The position numbers were made by a program, and so were the translations under genes. DNA of 64,000 nucleotides. It comes from Syntrophotalea acetylenica. Lineage in GTDB: Bacteria; Desulfobacterota; Desulfuromonadia; Desulfuromonadales; Syntrophotaleaceae. Location: NCBI RefSeq assembly GCF_001888165.1, contig NZ_CP015455.1, forward strand, positions 1,296,001 through 1,360,000. The letters run 5' to 3'. This document shows, in pieces, positions 1 to 9,192 of this stretch (position 1 is its first letter; each line of letters begins with the position of its first letter). The notes beneath the pieces are model-generated. The model saw nothing but the letters and a program-made list of their open reading frames with translations. It searched no databases and had not been told where the DNA came from.

Positions 1-161
<161 letters not shown>

Positions 162-201
162 GGCCTGCCGCGCCTAATTTTTTTCTAAAAGGATCGCCGT
201 T

Positions 202-2616
202 ATGATCGTTACCTATAATTGGCTGAAAGAATATGTCGACTTCGCGTTGGAGCCCGAGGAGCTGGCGCACCGGCTTACCATGGCCGGTCTTGAAGTGGAT
301 AGCATGGAACGCATCGGCTACGGGATGGATAGTGTCGTAACCGCTCGCCTGCTGACCGTCGACAGGCATCCCGACGCGGACAAGCTGACCGTTTGTCAGG
401 TGGATTATGGCCGTGAAACGGTGCAGGTCGTGTGCGGTGCGCGCAACCATAAGGCTGGCGATCTGGTTGCCCTGGCCACGGTCGGTACCGTATTGCCCGG
501 GAATTTCAAAATCAAAAAATCCAAAATTCGTGGCATCGAATCCTGCGGCATGCTCTGCTCGGAAAAAGAGCTGGGTCTTGCCGAAGCATCGGATGGGATC
601 ATGATCCTTTCCGATAGCTGTGCTCTCGGTCAACCTGTTTTCGATGCTCTCGGGCTTAAAGACGTCCGCTACGAGTTGGGACTGACGCCCAACCGTCCGG
701 ATTGTCTCAGCGTATTGGGGGTGGCTCGGGAGGTTGCCGCCATGACAGGGCGCCCGTTGAATATTGCCCAGCCCGCTTTGGCGGAAGGCGGAGATGAGGC
801 AGCGGCCTGCACTTCGGTCACGATTGAGGACCCCGATGCCTGCCCTCGCTATGCGGCCCGCTTGATTCGCGGAGTCAAAATCGGGCCTTCGCCCAGCTGG
901 CTGGTCCGTAAACTGGAATCGGTGGGACAGCGTTCCATCAACAATGTTGTCGATGTTACCAATCTTGTCCTCATGGAGTTGGGACATCCGCTGCACGCCT
1001 TCGATTTTCAACGACTTCGCGAAGGGCGGATCGTGGTCAAAAAGGCTGCCGAGGGGGAATCGTTCCGCACGCTCGATGGTGCTGCCCGGCAGTTGTCTGG
1101 CAACGATCTGGTCATAGGCGACGGGCAGGGTCCCGTAGCCCTCGCCGGGGTGATGGGCGGCGAGAATTCCGAAGTTGTTCCGGAGACCGCCGATATCCTG
1201 CTTGAAAGCGCTTATTTCAATCCCGTGACGATTCGTCGCACCAGCAAGCGGCTTGGATTGCGCACCGAGGCCTCGCACCGTTTCGAGCGCGGCTGCGATA
1301 TCGCCATGGTCCCGGTGGCTCTGAACCGGGCGGCGGCCCTTATTGCTCAGGTTGCCGGCGGCCAGGTTAGCCGTGGCATGATCGATATGTATCCGCGTCC
1401 CCTGACCCAGCGCAAGATCGTCGTTTCGGTGCGTCGCGCCGATGAAATTCTCGGGCTCGATCTGAAACTCGAAGACATTCACGGGCATCTGTGTTCCATC
1501 GGGCTGGAAGCGCATCCGGCCGAAGAGCGGCACAGCGAGTCCCTGGTAGTGACCATACCTTTTTTCCGGCCGGATCTCGAAAGGGAAATCGACCTTATCG
1601 AGGAAGTGGCAAGGCTCAACGGTTATGACCGCATTCCCGTAACCATGCCGGCTGGCCGTATGGTCTGTCATATGCCGGCTGGCCACCACAAGGGAGTGTC
1701 GCGTCTGCGCGATGCAATGGTTGCCGCCGGATTCAGGGAACTTGTCAATTATTCCTTTGTTTCCCCCGAGTCGTGGGACCGCATCGGTCTGGCTGCCGGG
1801 GATCCGCGCCGTGAGGCGGTCCGCATCCTCAACCCTCTGACCGAAGAACAGTCCGTGCTGCGCACCAGCCTGGTTCCGAGTTTGCTGGAAACGGTTGCCC
1901 GCAATCTCTCCTATCAGAATCAGGACCTGAGCTTGTTTGAATTGCGGCCGGTTTTCCTGCCGGCAGCCAATGAAACGCTTCCGGCCGAGAAATGGCGCCT
2001 TTGCGCTGTTGTTTGCGGTCGTCGGGAACCGGAAGGCTGGGCGCAAAACAATCAGAAAGTGGACTTCTACGATCTTAAGGGGGTGGCGGAACAAATTCTC
2101 GAGATGTTCAATGTCGGCCCGGTAAGCTGGGACGCGGAGACTGTCGAGAGCTACCTGCACCCCGGAAAAGCCTGCTGCTTGCGGAAAAACGGTGACGTAT
2201 TCGGTTCTGTTGGCGAAGTCCATCCAAAGGTTCTGGCTGCCTTTGAAATCGATCAGCCGGTGTTCCTGCTCGATCTTGATTTCGAACAAATGCTTGCCGC
2301 GAAGAGCCGTGGAAGTGTCTTCAGTGCATTGTCACGTTTTCCGCAGGTTGCCAGGGACAGTGCCTTTCTGGTTGATGAAAATCTGCTGTTCCGGGATGTC
2401 CAGGAAGTGCTGGACAAGGCCTGTGGGCCTCTGGTGGAGGAGTGTGTGCTGTTCGACCTCTATCGCGGCAAGGGCGTGCCGGACGGCAAGAAGAGTCTCG
2501 CTGTCAGGGTCCGATATCGCAGTATCGATCGCACCTTGACGGATGAGGACATTCAGAAAGCCCATGACAGGATTGTCAGGGCGCTTGTGGATCGGCTGGG
2601 TGCCGAACTCCGCTAG
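202..2616 (+). CDS. pheT: Phenylalanyl-tRNA synthetase beta subunit
   Basis: The 804-aa product is the length expected for bacterial PheT. It has an N-terminal tRNA-binding OB domain (about residues 40-150, with DKLTVCQVD and NRPDCLS), the B3/B4 editing region, the B5 domain (about 405-475) and a C-terminal FDX-ACB domain that contacts the tRNA anticodon region (about 710-803). The ATG has an AAAGGA ribosome site 8-9 bases upstream. PheT is structural, edits mischarged Tyr-tRNA-Phe and works with PheS in the cytoplasm. The TAG stop lies exactly at the left boundary of a 181-bp tandem array, so the usual pheT-ihfA spacing is greatly enlarged here. Confidence 0.97.
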   Translation: MIVTYNWLKEYVDFALEPEELAHRLTMAGLEVDSMERIGYGMDSVVTARLLTVDRHPDADKLTVCQVDYGRETVQVVCGARNHKAGDLVALATVGTVLPGNFKIKKSKIRGIESCGMLCSEKELGLAEASDGIMILSDSCALGQPVFDALGLKDVRYELGLTPNRPDCLSVLGVAREVAAMTGRPLNIAQPALAEGGDEAAACTSVTIEDPDACPRYAARLIRGVKIGPSPSWLVRKLESVGQRSINNVVDVTNLVLMELGHPLHAFDFQRLREGRIVVKKAAEGESFRTLDGAARQLSGNDLVIGDGQGPVALAGVMGGENSEVVPETADILLESAYFNPVTIRRTSKRLGLRTEASHRFERGCDIAMVPVALNRAAALIAQVAGGQVSRGMIDMYPRPLTQRKIVVSVRRADEILGLDLKLEDIHGHLCSIGLEAHPAEERHSESLVVTIPFFRPDLEREIDLIEEVARLNGYDRIPVTMPAGRMVCHMPAGHHKGVSRLRDAMVAAGFRELVNYSFVSPESWDRIGLAAGDPRREAVRILNPLTEEQSVLRTSLVPSLLETVARNLSYQNQDLSLFELRPVFLPAANETLPAEKWRLCAVVCGRREPEGWAQNNQKVDFYDLKGVAEQILEMFNVGPVSWDAETVESYLHPGKACCLRKNGDVFGSVGEVHPKVLAAFEIDQPVFLLDLDFEQMLAAKSRGSVFSALSRFPQVARDSAFLVDENLLFRDVQEVLDKACGPLVEECVLFDLYRGKGVPDGKKSLAVRVRYRSIDRTLTDEDIQKAHDRIVRALVDRLGAELR

Positions 2617-3240
2617 TTTCCATCCGGAGGCGGCCCTTTTCCGCTGTGGCGGCGTCAATCCGCAGGCTTGCTTGTGCGGCGTACCGATGTACGCCTCCGC
2701 GCAAACCTTTGATTTCCTTGCCACAACGAAAAATTGCTCGCTTCCCATATGGAAACGGCGCTGTGTTCATTTGCGCTTCCGGATAAACACCCGCTGGTTT
2801 CCATCCGGAGGCGGCCCTTTTCTGCTGTGGCGGCGTCAACCCGCAGGCTTGCTTGTGCGGCGTACCGATGTACGCCTCCGCGCAAACCTTTGATTTCCTT
2901 GCCACAACGAAAAATTGCTCGCTTCCCATATGGAAACGGCGCTGTGTTCATTTGCGCTTCCGGATAAACACCCGCTGGTTTCCATCCGGAGGCGGCCCTT
3001 TTCTGCTGTGGCGGCGTCAACCCGCAGGCTTGCTTGTGCGGCGTACCGATGTACGCCTCCGCGCAAACCTTTGATTTCCTTGCCACAACGAAAAATTGCT
3101 CGCTTCCCATATGGAAACGGCGCTGTGTTCATTTGCGCTTCCGGATGAACACCCGCTAGTTTCCATCCGGAAGCGGCCCTTTTCCGCTGTGGCGGCGTCA
3201 ATCCGCAGGCTTGCTTGTGCGGCGCATAGCCGTCCGCCCG
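2616..3240. repeat. Tandem array of a 181-bp unit, about 3.4 copies
   Basis: The word GTTTCCATCCGGA recurs at 2616, 2797, 2978 and 3159, exactly 181 bp apart, with near-identical sequence between. The fourth copy is cut off near 3225. Each unit contains a perfect dyad GGCGTAC-CGAT-GTACGCC, a second palindrome around CATATG, and matching unit ends (TTTCCATCCGGA against TTCCGGATG) that could pair. Open frames across the array in several phases are by-products of the repetition and show no protein family. The array starts at the pheT stop codon and ends about 65 bp before the ihfA promoter. Confidence 0.97.
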
Positions 3241-3306
3241 CCAGCGGGCTCACGCTTCGTTTCGCGGGTATTGTCGGTACGGGGCTTTGTCGCTGATAAA
3301 AAACCG

Positions 3307-3335
3307 GTTGCCTGGGGTAAATCCCTGTGATATAA
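3307..3335 (+). promoter_or_regulatory. Sigma-70-type promoter for ihfA
   Basis: TTGCCT at 3307-3312 and TATAAA at 3330-3335 are separated by 17 bp, just downstream of the 181-bp array and about 50 bp before the ihfA start. It would allow ihfA and the following merR gene to be transcribed independently of pheST. Confidence 0.55.
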
Positions 3336-3383
3336 AAAAACGCGTGAATTCAAGTATCTGTGGTTCAAAAGGGGGATGTCGTT

Positions 3384-3665
3384 ATGACCAAGGCGGATCT
3401 GGTGGAGAAAGTATATCTGAAGACCGGTTTTTCCAAGAAGGAGTCTTCGGATATTGTGGAAATGGTCTTCGATTTGATGAAAAACACCCTTGAAAAGGGT
3501 GAAAAAATCAAACTGGCCGGATTCGGCAACTTTGTCGTCAAGCAAAAGGCCACGCGGCGCGGTCGCAATCCCCAAACCGGCGAGGAGATCGAAATCAGTT
3601 CGCGCAACATTCTGACCTTCAAGCCGAGCCAGGTACTCAAGTCGGCTATTAACGGGCAAGATTGA
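3384..3665 (+). CDS. ihfA: Integration host factor alpha subunit
   Basis: The start is the ATG preceding TKADLVEKVYLKTGFS, with an AAAAGGGGG ribosome site; an in-frame earlier GTG would add eight residues without family support. The 93-aa product has the HU/IHF fold, including GEKIKLAGFGNFVVK and the DNA-intercalating beta arm GRNPQTGEEIEI with its conserved proline. IhfA pairs with IhfB (encoded at 30414-30692 on the other strand) to bend DNA in transcription and recombination. Placement behind pheT is conserved across proteobacteria. The merR gene follows closely, probably in the same transcript. Confidence 0.95.
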   Translation: MTKADLVEKVYLKTGFSKKESSDIVEMVFDLMKNTLEKGEKIKLAGFGNFVVKQKATRRGRNPQTGEEIEISSRNILTFKPSQVLKSAINGQD

Positions 3666-3688
3666 CACGGCCCGGCATCGGGCGCGTT

Positions 3689-4039
3689 ATGCAGGTGACG
3701 ATTCCTGACAAGTTGTATTTTAAAATCGGAGAAGTGGCGCGCCTGACAGGGGTCAAGCCACATGTGCTGCGTTACTGGGAGTCGGAATTCCAGAATATCC
3801 GACCGGTCAAGAGCCAGGGAAAACAGCGGCTTTATCGCAGGGAAGACATCGAATTCATATTGCAGCTCAAGGATATGCTGCACCAGCAAGGGTACACCAT
3901 CGCCGGTGCCAGAAAAATTCTTGCGCAGAAATGTCGTTCTTTGCAGCCGCCGGTTGATCAGCCGCTGGACGCGATGCGTATGTTGCGGGATATCCGGGAG
4001 GATCTGCTGCGGTTGCGAACTCTACTTGACCGGACTTGA
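3689..4039 (+). CDS. MerR-family transcriptional regulator
   Basis: The 116-aa product begins with a MerR winged helix-turn-helix: YFKIGEVARLTGVKPHVLRY followed by WESEF, and LYRREDIEFILQLKDML. It ends in a short helical segment and lacks a metal- or drug-binding C-terminal domain. A TTG at 3662, overlapping the ihfA stop, could extend it by nine residues; the ATG is preferred because family members start just before the DNA-binding domain. A short MerR gene right after ihfA and before surE is typical of Geobacter-like genomes. Its targets are unknown; the effector domain is too short to suggest a ligand. Confidence 0.85.
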   Translation: MQVTIPDKLYFKIGEVARLTGVKPHVLRYWESEFQNIRPVKSQGKQRLYRREDIEFILQLKDMLHQQGYTIAGARKILAQKCRSLQPPVDQPLDAMRMLRDIREDLLRLRTLLDRT

Positions 4040-4096
4040 AATACATCGATTTCTCTTTTCCCTTCCACCCGTTCACCCTCAGTTCGAGGCGTTTTT

Positions 4097-4849
4097 TTGC
4101 TGATTCTGGTGACCAACGACGACGGCGTTCACGCGCCGGGCCTTGCCGCACTGGCTGAAACCCTTCAGGAGCTTGGCCATGTTGTGGTGGTGGCTCCCGA
4201 CCGCGACCGCAGCGCCATCGGTCATGCCCTCACTCTTCATGCTCCATTGCGCGCGGATTTACTGCGTCCCGGCGTATATGCCGTGGACGGTACGCCCACG
4301 GACTGTGTCAACCTGGGTATTCACGGGTTGCTGACCTCCCGCCCCGACCTGGTTGTGGCGGGCATCAACCGTGGCGCCAATGTAGGGGATGACATTACCT
4401 ATTCCGGAACCGTCTCGGCCGCCATGGAAGCGACCCTGATGGGTGTCCCTGCAATCGCCGTTTCGCTTGACGGTCGTACTTTCTCCGATGCCGAATTCCG
4501 GCATGCCGCACGCGCTGCCCTGCTGATCAGCAGAAAAGTGCTGCGGGAAGGCCTGCCTCCGGACACTTATCTCAACATCAATGTTCCGGCGCAACCCATC
4601 CGGGGCATGCGTCTTACGCGGCAGGGACGCAGGCGCTATGGCGATATGGTTGTGGAAAAAATCGATCCCCGGGGACGCAAGTACTATTGGCTGGGTGGTG
4701 GCGCGTGCGATTTCGAGCAGGCTGACGGCACCGACTGCCATGCCCTTGGGGAAGGATACATCTCCGTGACGCCATTGCATCTTGACATGACCAATTTTCA
4801 GTCTTTTACGTTTCTGGCACAATGGAATGCCGATGTTGTCGATGTATAG
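4097..4849 (+). CDS. surE: 5'-nucleotidase SurE
   Basis: The TTG start puts the protein directly into the canonical SurE N-terminus (ILVTNDDGVHAPGL, metal ligands Asp8 and Asp9), with GAGG about 9 bases upstream. Further signature blocks are DRDRSAIGHALT (catalytic serine), DGTPTDCVNLGIHG and GINRGANVGDDITYSGT. At 250 aa it is full length. SurE removes phosphate from 5'- or 3'-nucleoside monophosphates, and its cluster with pcm, nlpD and rpoS is the classic stationary-phase survival locus. A 270-bp repeat-containing gap separates it from pcm. Confidence 0.95.
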   Translation: MLILVTNDDGVHAPGLAALAETLQELGHVVVVAPDRDRSAIGHALTLHAPLRADLLRPGVYAVDGTPTDCVNLGIHGLLTSRPDLVVAGINRGANVGDDITYSGTVSAAMEATLMGVPAIAVSLDGRTFSDAEFRHAARAALLISRKVLREGLPPDTYLNINVPAQPIRGMRLTRQGRRRYGDMVVEKIDPRGRKYYWLGGGACDFEQADGTDCHALGEGYISVTPLHLDMTNFQSFTFLAQWNADVVDV

Positions 4850-4854
4850 TATTT

Positions 4855-5040
4855 ATCAGGAAGCAGTCCCTTTTCGCGGCGGCGGCAATCCGCGGGCTTG
4901 GTTGAGCGGTGTCCCAGCGCACGCCGGCGCGCAGGCTTTTTGTTTTCTTTGTTAAACGAAAAATTATTTGTTTTCGTAATGAAAACCAGCCAGTGCTTAT
5001 CCATGAATCGCGGATGGACACCCGGCGGGTTCGTAATATT
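4855..5040 (+). repeat. Single diverged copy of the 181-bp repeat unit
   Basis: The surE-pcm gap aligns along its length with the unit repeated behind pheT: GCAGTCCCTTTTCGCGGCGG corresponds to the unit's CGGCCCTTTTCCGCTGTGG, and later blocks AATCCGCGGGCTTG, AACGAAAAATT and GGATGGACACCCG appear in the same order and spacing. Identity is clearly lower than among the pheT-linked copies, so this is an older insertion or a distinct subfamily. Confidence 0.75.
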
Positions 5041-5119
5041 TCTGGAGGCGCTCCGGACGTAAAAAACCTTTCCGGGGTGGCGATCTACATTATGGCGCCG
5101 ATGCGTCGAGGGAAATGAC

Positions 5120-5773
5120 ATGGATTATTCGATAGCCCGTCGGCTGATGGTCGAGCAGCAGGTGGTAAGGCGAGGCGTGCGGGATCCGCTGGTGCTGGAA
5201 GCTATGCTGAGGGTTCCCCGCCATTTGTTCGTAGAGGAGGCCTTGTGGTCCCAGGCCTACGGCGATTTTCCCCTTCCCATTGGAGAAAAACAGACGATTT
5301 CCCAGCCTTTCATGGTGGCTTTCATGACCGAGGCAATGTGTTTGCGCGGCGGTGAAAAGATCCTGGAAATAGGTACCGGGTCAGGATACCAGGCGGCTAT
5401 TCTCAGTCAGATCGTTTCCCGGGTCTTTACCGTGGAGAGGGTACCTTCACTGGCGCGCCGCGCTCGCCGTATTCTCGACAGTGTCGGCTGCCGTAACGTC
5501 AACATCAAACTCACCGACGGAACCTGCGGCTGGGAGGAAGAAGCCCCGTTCGATGCCATTATCGTTACCGCGGGAAGTCCCGATATCCCGCACTACTACC
5601 TCAAGCAGCTGGCGCTTGACGGACGGTTGATCATACCTGTCGGTAGCCGCGGAAGTCAGGTTCTGAAACGGGTGGTGCGAATCGGTGAGGATAAATTCAG
5701 CGAAGAGAATCTGCTCGATTGCCGATTTGTTCCCCTGATAGGGAAATATGGGTGGAAGGAAGAGGAGATCTGA
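5120..5773 (+). CDS. pcm: Protein-L-isoaspartate O-methyltransferase
   Basis: The 217-aa protein contains the PCMT signature: a leading helix with RVPRHLFV, the substrate segment [17 protein letters not shown], and the SAM-binding motif [14 protein letters not shown]. Pcm methylates L-isoaspartyl residues in aged proteins so they can revert to aspartate. It lies between surE and the nlpD-rpoS pair, as in many proteobacteria. The ATG opens right after GAGGGAAATGAC, which supplies a purine-rich ribosome site. The following gene's TTG start is two bases after its TGA, implying translational coupling. Confidence 0.95.
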   Translation: MDYSIARRLMVEQQVVRRGVRDPLVLEAMLRVPRHLFVEEALWSQAYGDFPLPIGEKQTISQPFMVAFMTEAMCLRGGEKILEIGTGSGYQAAILSQIVSRVFTVERVPSLARRARRILDSVGCRNVNIKLTDGTCGWEEEAPFDAIIVTAGSPDIPHYYLKQLALDGRLIIPVGSRGSQVLKRVVRIGEDKFSEENLLDCRFVPLIGKYGWKEEEI

Positions 5774-5775
5774 TC

Positions 5776-6369
5776 TTGAAATTTCTGCGGCGTCTCTATG
5801 ATTGGGTGTTGCGTTGGGCGGATACGCCTTATGGCCTGCCGGCACTCTTTCTTCTGGCATTTGCCGAGTCTTCCTTTTTTCCCATCCCTCCCGATGTTCT
5901 GCTGCTGGCACTGACGCTCGGCAAGCCTTCCGGTGCTTTCCGTTTCGCAACCATAGCTTCCGCGGGGTCGGTTCTGGGGGGGGCGGTGGGCTATGCAATC
6001 GGCTGGGGCTTCTGGGATGTTCTGGGCGCATTTTTTTATCAATACGTACCCATGTTTTCCGCCGAAGGTTTTGTCCGGGTTCAGGAATTGTTCAGTCAAT
6101 ACAATTTCTGGGTTGTTTTTACCGCCGGGTTTACCCCGATTCCCTACAAAATCATCACGATTGGCGCCGGAGTGTTCCAGATCAATTTCGGCATGTTCAT
6201 GCTAGCATCCCTGCTCAGTCGCAGTTTGCGGTTTTTTCTGCTGGCGCTGCTGGTCTTTTTGTGGGGGCAGCCTGTCCGGCGGTTTGTTGAAACCTATTTC
6301 AATTATCTGACGTTTGCCCTTATGATTCTCTGTATCGGAGGGTTTTTGCTGGTGTCGCATTTTACCTGA
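5776..6369 (+). CDS. YqaA/DedA-like membrane protein (SNARE-associated, VTT-type)
   Basis: The TTG at 5776, with AGGAG eight bases upstream inside pcm, is preferred over an overlapping upstream start. The product of about 197 aa has several hydrophobic segments. A conserved early block, ESSFFPIPPDVLLLALTLG, and a central FTAGFTPIPYKIITIGAG are hallmarks of YqaA-type relatives of DedA, where prolines and glycines form a re-entrant region. Such proteins sit in the inner membrane and are linked to lipid or ion balance; the transported molecule is not established. The position between pcm and nlpD is conserved in Geobacter-like genomes. Confidence 0.85.
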   Translation: MKFLRRLYDWVLRWADTPYGLPALFLLAFAESSFFPIPPDVLLLALTLGKPSGAFRFATIASAGSVLGGAVGYAIGWGFWDVLGAFFYQYVPMFSAEGFVRVQELFSQYNFWVVFTAGFTPIPYKIITIGAGVFQINFGMFMLASLLSRSLRFFLLALLVFLWGQPVRRFVETYFNYLTFALMILCIGGFLLVSHFT

Positions 6370-6385
6370 CCTTCTTGTCGAGGCG

Positions 6386-7240
6386 GTGGAATTTCGATTG
6401 AAGATGACTTTTTGGTGCCATGAACAGGTTTGCAGGGCGCATGTTGTTGTTCGCCTGGGCCACGCCGCGAAGATTGGGTTCGGGCTGGTTCTGCTGCTGG
6501 CGCTGCTGCTGGCCGGCTGTGGACCACCCCGGGGCGTATACCATACGGTGCAGCCCGGGCAGACCATTTACCGCATCGGGCAGACCTATGGAGTGGATGC
6601 CGATGACGTGGCACGTTTGAACGGCATCGCGGATCCCACTCAGCTCAAGGTTGGACAGCGGCTTTTCATACCCGGCGCGCGCAGCCGAAGATTTGTACCG
6701 GCCACCGTGGCTGCCGGGGGCCATCGGCAGCGGGTGACCACCGTCAGGAAGCGTCAGCCATCCAGCGCTGCCTCATCGACTCCGTCCAGCTCCTCCCGCA
6801 GAACCCCCGCCGCGCCGTCAGCCAGCAATAAGACCTCTGTCAGGAAAAACGAGGGAACAAAAATTCCCAAAGGCAGGTTTATCTGGCCGGTTCGTGGTAA
6901 ACTGGTGAAGCCCTTTGGACAACAGGGGTATGGCGGCCGTAAGGGAATCGAAATCGAAGTCAGGCACGGGCAGACGGTGGTCGCTGCCGCGGCAGGGCAT
7001 GTCACCTACAGTGGGGACGGCATCAAGGGCTACGGTAACCTGATCATACTCAAGCATGCCGACGACTACTTCACGGTTTACGGGTTCAACCAGGCCAATC
7101 TGGTGCGGGCCGGAAGCTATGTCGGCAAGGGTGACCACATAGCTGTTTCCGGGTCGCCGCCGGGATACCGCGGCTCCCGTCTGCATTTTGAGATCCGGCA
7201 CGGCAAGGAAGCACTGAACCCGGTTTCTTTTTTACCCTGA
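6386..7240 (+). CDS. nlpD: NlpD-like lipoprotein with LysM and degenerate M23 (LytM) domain
   Basis: A signal peptide ends in the lipobox LLAGC, followed by a LysM domain (VYHTVQPGQTIYRIGQTYG through QLKVGQRLFIPG), a Ser/Pro/Arg-rich linker and a C-terminal M23 domain of about 115 residues. The GTG at 6386 is the longest start; the ATG at 6404 is as plausible. The M23 zinc ligands are partly lost: HxxxD is replaced by RKGIEIE and the HxH pair keeps only LHFEIR. This matches NlpD/EnvC-type activators that switch on cell-wall amidases rather than cutting peptidoglycan. It directly precedes rpoS, as in E. coli. Confidence 0.88.
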   Translation: MEFRLKMTFWCHEQVCRAHVVVRLGHAAKIGFGLVLLLALLLAGCGPPRGVYHTVQPGQTIYRIGQTYGVDADDVARLNGIADPTQLKVGQRLFIPGARSRRFVPATVAAGGHRQRVTTVRKRQPSSAASSTPSSSSRRTPAAPSASNKTSVRKNEGTKIPKGRFIWPVRGKLVKPFGQQGYGGRKGIEIEVRHGQTVVAAAAGHVTYSGDGIKGYGNLIILKHADDYFTVYGFNQANLVRAGSYVGKGDHIAVSGSPPGYRGSRLHFEIRHGKEALNPVSFLP

Positions 7241-7412
7241 TCATGGCATCATGACCTTCGCCTGGCGGTTGCTGCGGAGCGGCATGCGCTGCTGATGACA
7301 GGGCTGCGCTGGAGCATGACGCAATCCAGAACCGTCCCGGCGTCGGAGACGGATCTGCAAATCTGGCTTGCTGCAGGATAATCAGGCATGGAACAAGGAG
7401 GTCTGAGATCAT

Positions 7413-8468
7413 ATGGGCAAAACGCGTAAACGCTACCCGTCGGATGTTCAGGACGTTGTCGTGGAGGAGGAAGTCGAAGCCGTGGAAGAGAAGGGAGCAG
7501 GTTTTGATGCCATGCAGGTCCTTGACGAAATGGAAGAGGCAGACGAAGAGGAGTGCGATGATAACGACGATTCCGATGAAGAGGAATCCGGGGAAGACAA
7601 AAAGGACGATGGTCCCTCGGATGATGCCATCAAGCTTTACCTGAGGGAAATCCAGAAGACAAAACTGCTGACGGCCGAGGATGAGCGCATGCTTGCCCGC
7701 CGTATTTCGCAGGGAGACGCGGCTGCCCGGGATCGCATGATCGAGTCGAATCTGCGGCTGGTGGTCAAGATAGCCAAGCGCTATATGAACCGGGGTCTGC
7801 CTTTCCTCGATCTTATCGAGGAGGGCAACATGGGGCTCATCAAGGCTGTGGAGCGATTCAAGCTGAGCAAGGAGTGCCGTTTTTCCACCTATGCCACCTG
7901 GTGGATCCGGCAATCCATCGAACGTGCCCTGGTGAACCAGAGCCGCACGATCCGGCTGCCGGTGCATGTCTCCGATGACATCAACAAGTTCATCAAGATC
8001 AGTCGGGAATTGGTTCACCAGTACAACCGCGAGCCCAAGGTCGAGGAGATCGCCGAATACATGGGAGTGGACCCTGCCTATATCCGCAGGCTCATGGTGC
8101 TGGTAAAAAAGACCTATTCCATCGAGCACCCCATGGGTGAAAACCGCGACTATAGTCTCATCGATACGATCGAGGATGCCAACGCCGACAACCCCAGCGT
8201 GTTTGTCGACGACATAGACAAATATGCCCATGTCTGCAAGTGGTTTCAGACCCTGAGTGAAAATGAACAGGAGATCCTGATACTGCGCTTTGGTCTCAAT
8301 GACCAGGAACCGCAGACTCTGGACACCATCGGGCGGCGGTTTGGCGTAACCCGGGAGCGGATTCGCCAGATCGAGGCCAAGAGCTTGCAGAAATTACGCG
8401 GTATCATGGAAGAACAGGAAACCGCCAGCCTGGCTTTTATGGAAAGCGAGATGGCAAAGCGTTCCTGA
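7413..8468 (+). CDS. rpoS: RNA polymerase sigma factor RpoS (sigma-38 type)
   Basis: The 351-aa sigma-70 family protein has region 1.2 ([20 protein letters not shown]), region 2 with [17 protein letters not shown], region 3 and a complete region 4.2 helix-turn-helix ([20 protein letters not shown]). Its place after surE-pcm-nlpD identifies it as the stationary-phase sigma factor. The ATG follows AAGGAGGTCTGAGATCAT, a strong ribosome site. The first 65 residues are strikingly acidic, with runs of E and D, and are longer than the N-terminus of enterobacterial RpoS. The nlpD-rpoS gap of about 170 bp may hold a promoter, but I see no clear -35/-10 pair. Confidence 0.93.
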   Translation: MGKTRKRYPSDVQDVVVEEEVEAVEEKGAGFDAMQVLDEMEEADEEECDDNDDSDEEESGEDKKDDGPSDDAIKLYLREIQKTKLLTAEDERMLARRISQGDAAARDRMIESNLRLVVKIAKRYMNRGLPFLDLIEEGNMGLIKAVERFKLSKECRFSTYATWWIRQSIERALVNQSRTIRLPVHVSDDINKFIKISRELVHQYNREPKVEEIAEYMGVDPAYIRRLMVLVKKTYSIEHPMGENRDYSLIDTIEDANADNPSVFVDDIDKYAHVCKWFQTLSENEQEILILRFGLNDQEPQTLDTIGRRFGVTRERIRQIEAKSLQKLRGIMEEQETASLAFMESEMAKRS

Positions 8469-8503
8469 ACACCTTAACTCTCAATGTACGCGGAAGATGT
8501 TTT

Positions 8504-9040
8504 ATGACTGAAAGGAACCTGGACGTGGAGGACCTGCGCAATGCCATTCGGGATATCCCCGATTTCCCCAAAAAGGGGATTGTTTTCAAGGATATTACCA
8601 CTTTGTTGTCCGATGCGAAAAGTTATCATCGCATGGTGGATCTCATAGCGCATCGTTATATCGGGCAAAAAATCGACCAGATCGTCGGTATCGAAGCCCG
8701 CGGCTTCATTCTCGGTGCAGCCCTGGCCTATAAACTCGGTACCGGCATTACCCTGGTGCGCAAGCCAGGCAAACTGCCTTACAAAACGATACAGAAAACC
8801 TATCAGCTTGAATATGGCACCGACAGTCTTGAAATCCACTCCGATGCGTTCAAGGGCGGTGATCGTGTCATTGTCGCGGATGACCTCCTGGCTACCGGCG
8901 GCACCGTGGCGGCGGTTATCGAAATGGTCGAAGACTGCGGCGCACAGATTGTTGAATGCGCTTTCCTGGCGGAACTGGAATTTTTGAAAGGCCGGGAAAA
9001 ACTTCAATCGCACAAGGTTTTCAGTCTGCTCAAATTCTGA
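8504..9040 (+). CDS. apt: Adenine phosphoribosyltransferase
   Basis: The 178-aa protein contains [17 protein letters not shown] near the N-terminus, [15 protein letters not shown], and the PRPP-binding loop [16 protein letters not shown]. These identify Apt, which salvages adenine to AMP with PRPP in the cytoplasm. Length and start ([20 protein letters not shown]) match the family. It follows rpoS by 35 bp and may share its transcript. Confidence 0.95.
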   Translation: MTERNLDVEDLRNAIRDIPDFPKKGIVFKDITTLLSDAKSYHRMVDLIAHRYIGQKIDQIVGIEARGFILGAALAYKLGTGITLVRKPGKLPYKTIQKTYQLEYGTDSLEIHSDAFKGGDRVIVADDLLATGGTVAAVIEMVEDCGAQIVECAFLAELEFLKGREKLQSHKVFSLLKF

Positions 9041-9064
9041 TGGCAAGGCGAGGAAAGAAAAAAC

Positions 9065-9094
9065 TTGCCAGAAAAATCAAACCTGTAGTATAAA
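9065..9094 (+). promoter_or_regulatory. Promoter of tRNA-Arg
   Basis: TTGCCA (9065-9070), an 18-bp spacer and TATAAA (9089-9094) lie 14 bp before the first base of the tRNA, the usual distance for a stable RNA promoter. Confidence 0.55.
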
Positions 9095-9108
9095 TCTAGC
9101 CCCTTGCT

Positions 9109-9185
9109 GGCCCCGTAGCTCAGCTGGATAGAGCAATCGCCTCCTAAGCGATAGGCCGTGCGTTCGAATCGCGCCGGGGCCGCCA
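9109..9185 (+). tRNA. tRNA-Arg (anticodon CCU)
   Basis: The 77-nt cloverleaf has acceptor arms GGCCCCG and CGGGGCC, a D arm with TAGCTCAGCTGGATAGAGC, an anticodon stem ATCGC/GCGAT around the loop CTCCTAA (anticodon CCU, reading AGG), a TTCGAAT T-loop, discriminator G and an encoded CCA end. All stems pair. A perfect hairpin follows eight bases downstream. Confidence 0.97.
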
Positions 9186-9192
9186 AATCTCG

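Noticed and set aside
6900-7240. NlpD as an active zinc endopeptidase
   Set aside because: The HxxxD and first His of HxH are replaced, which fits the known non-catalytic activator class.
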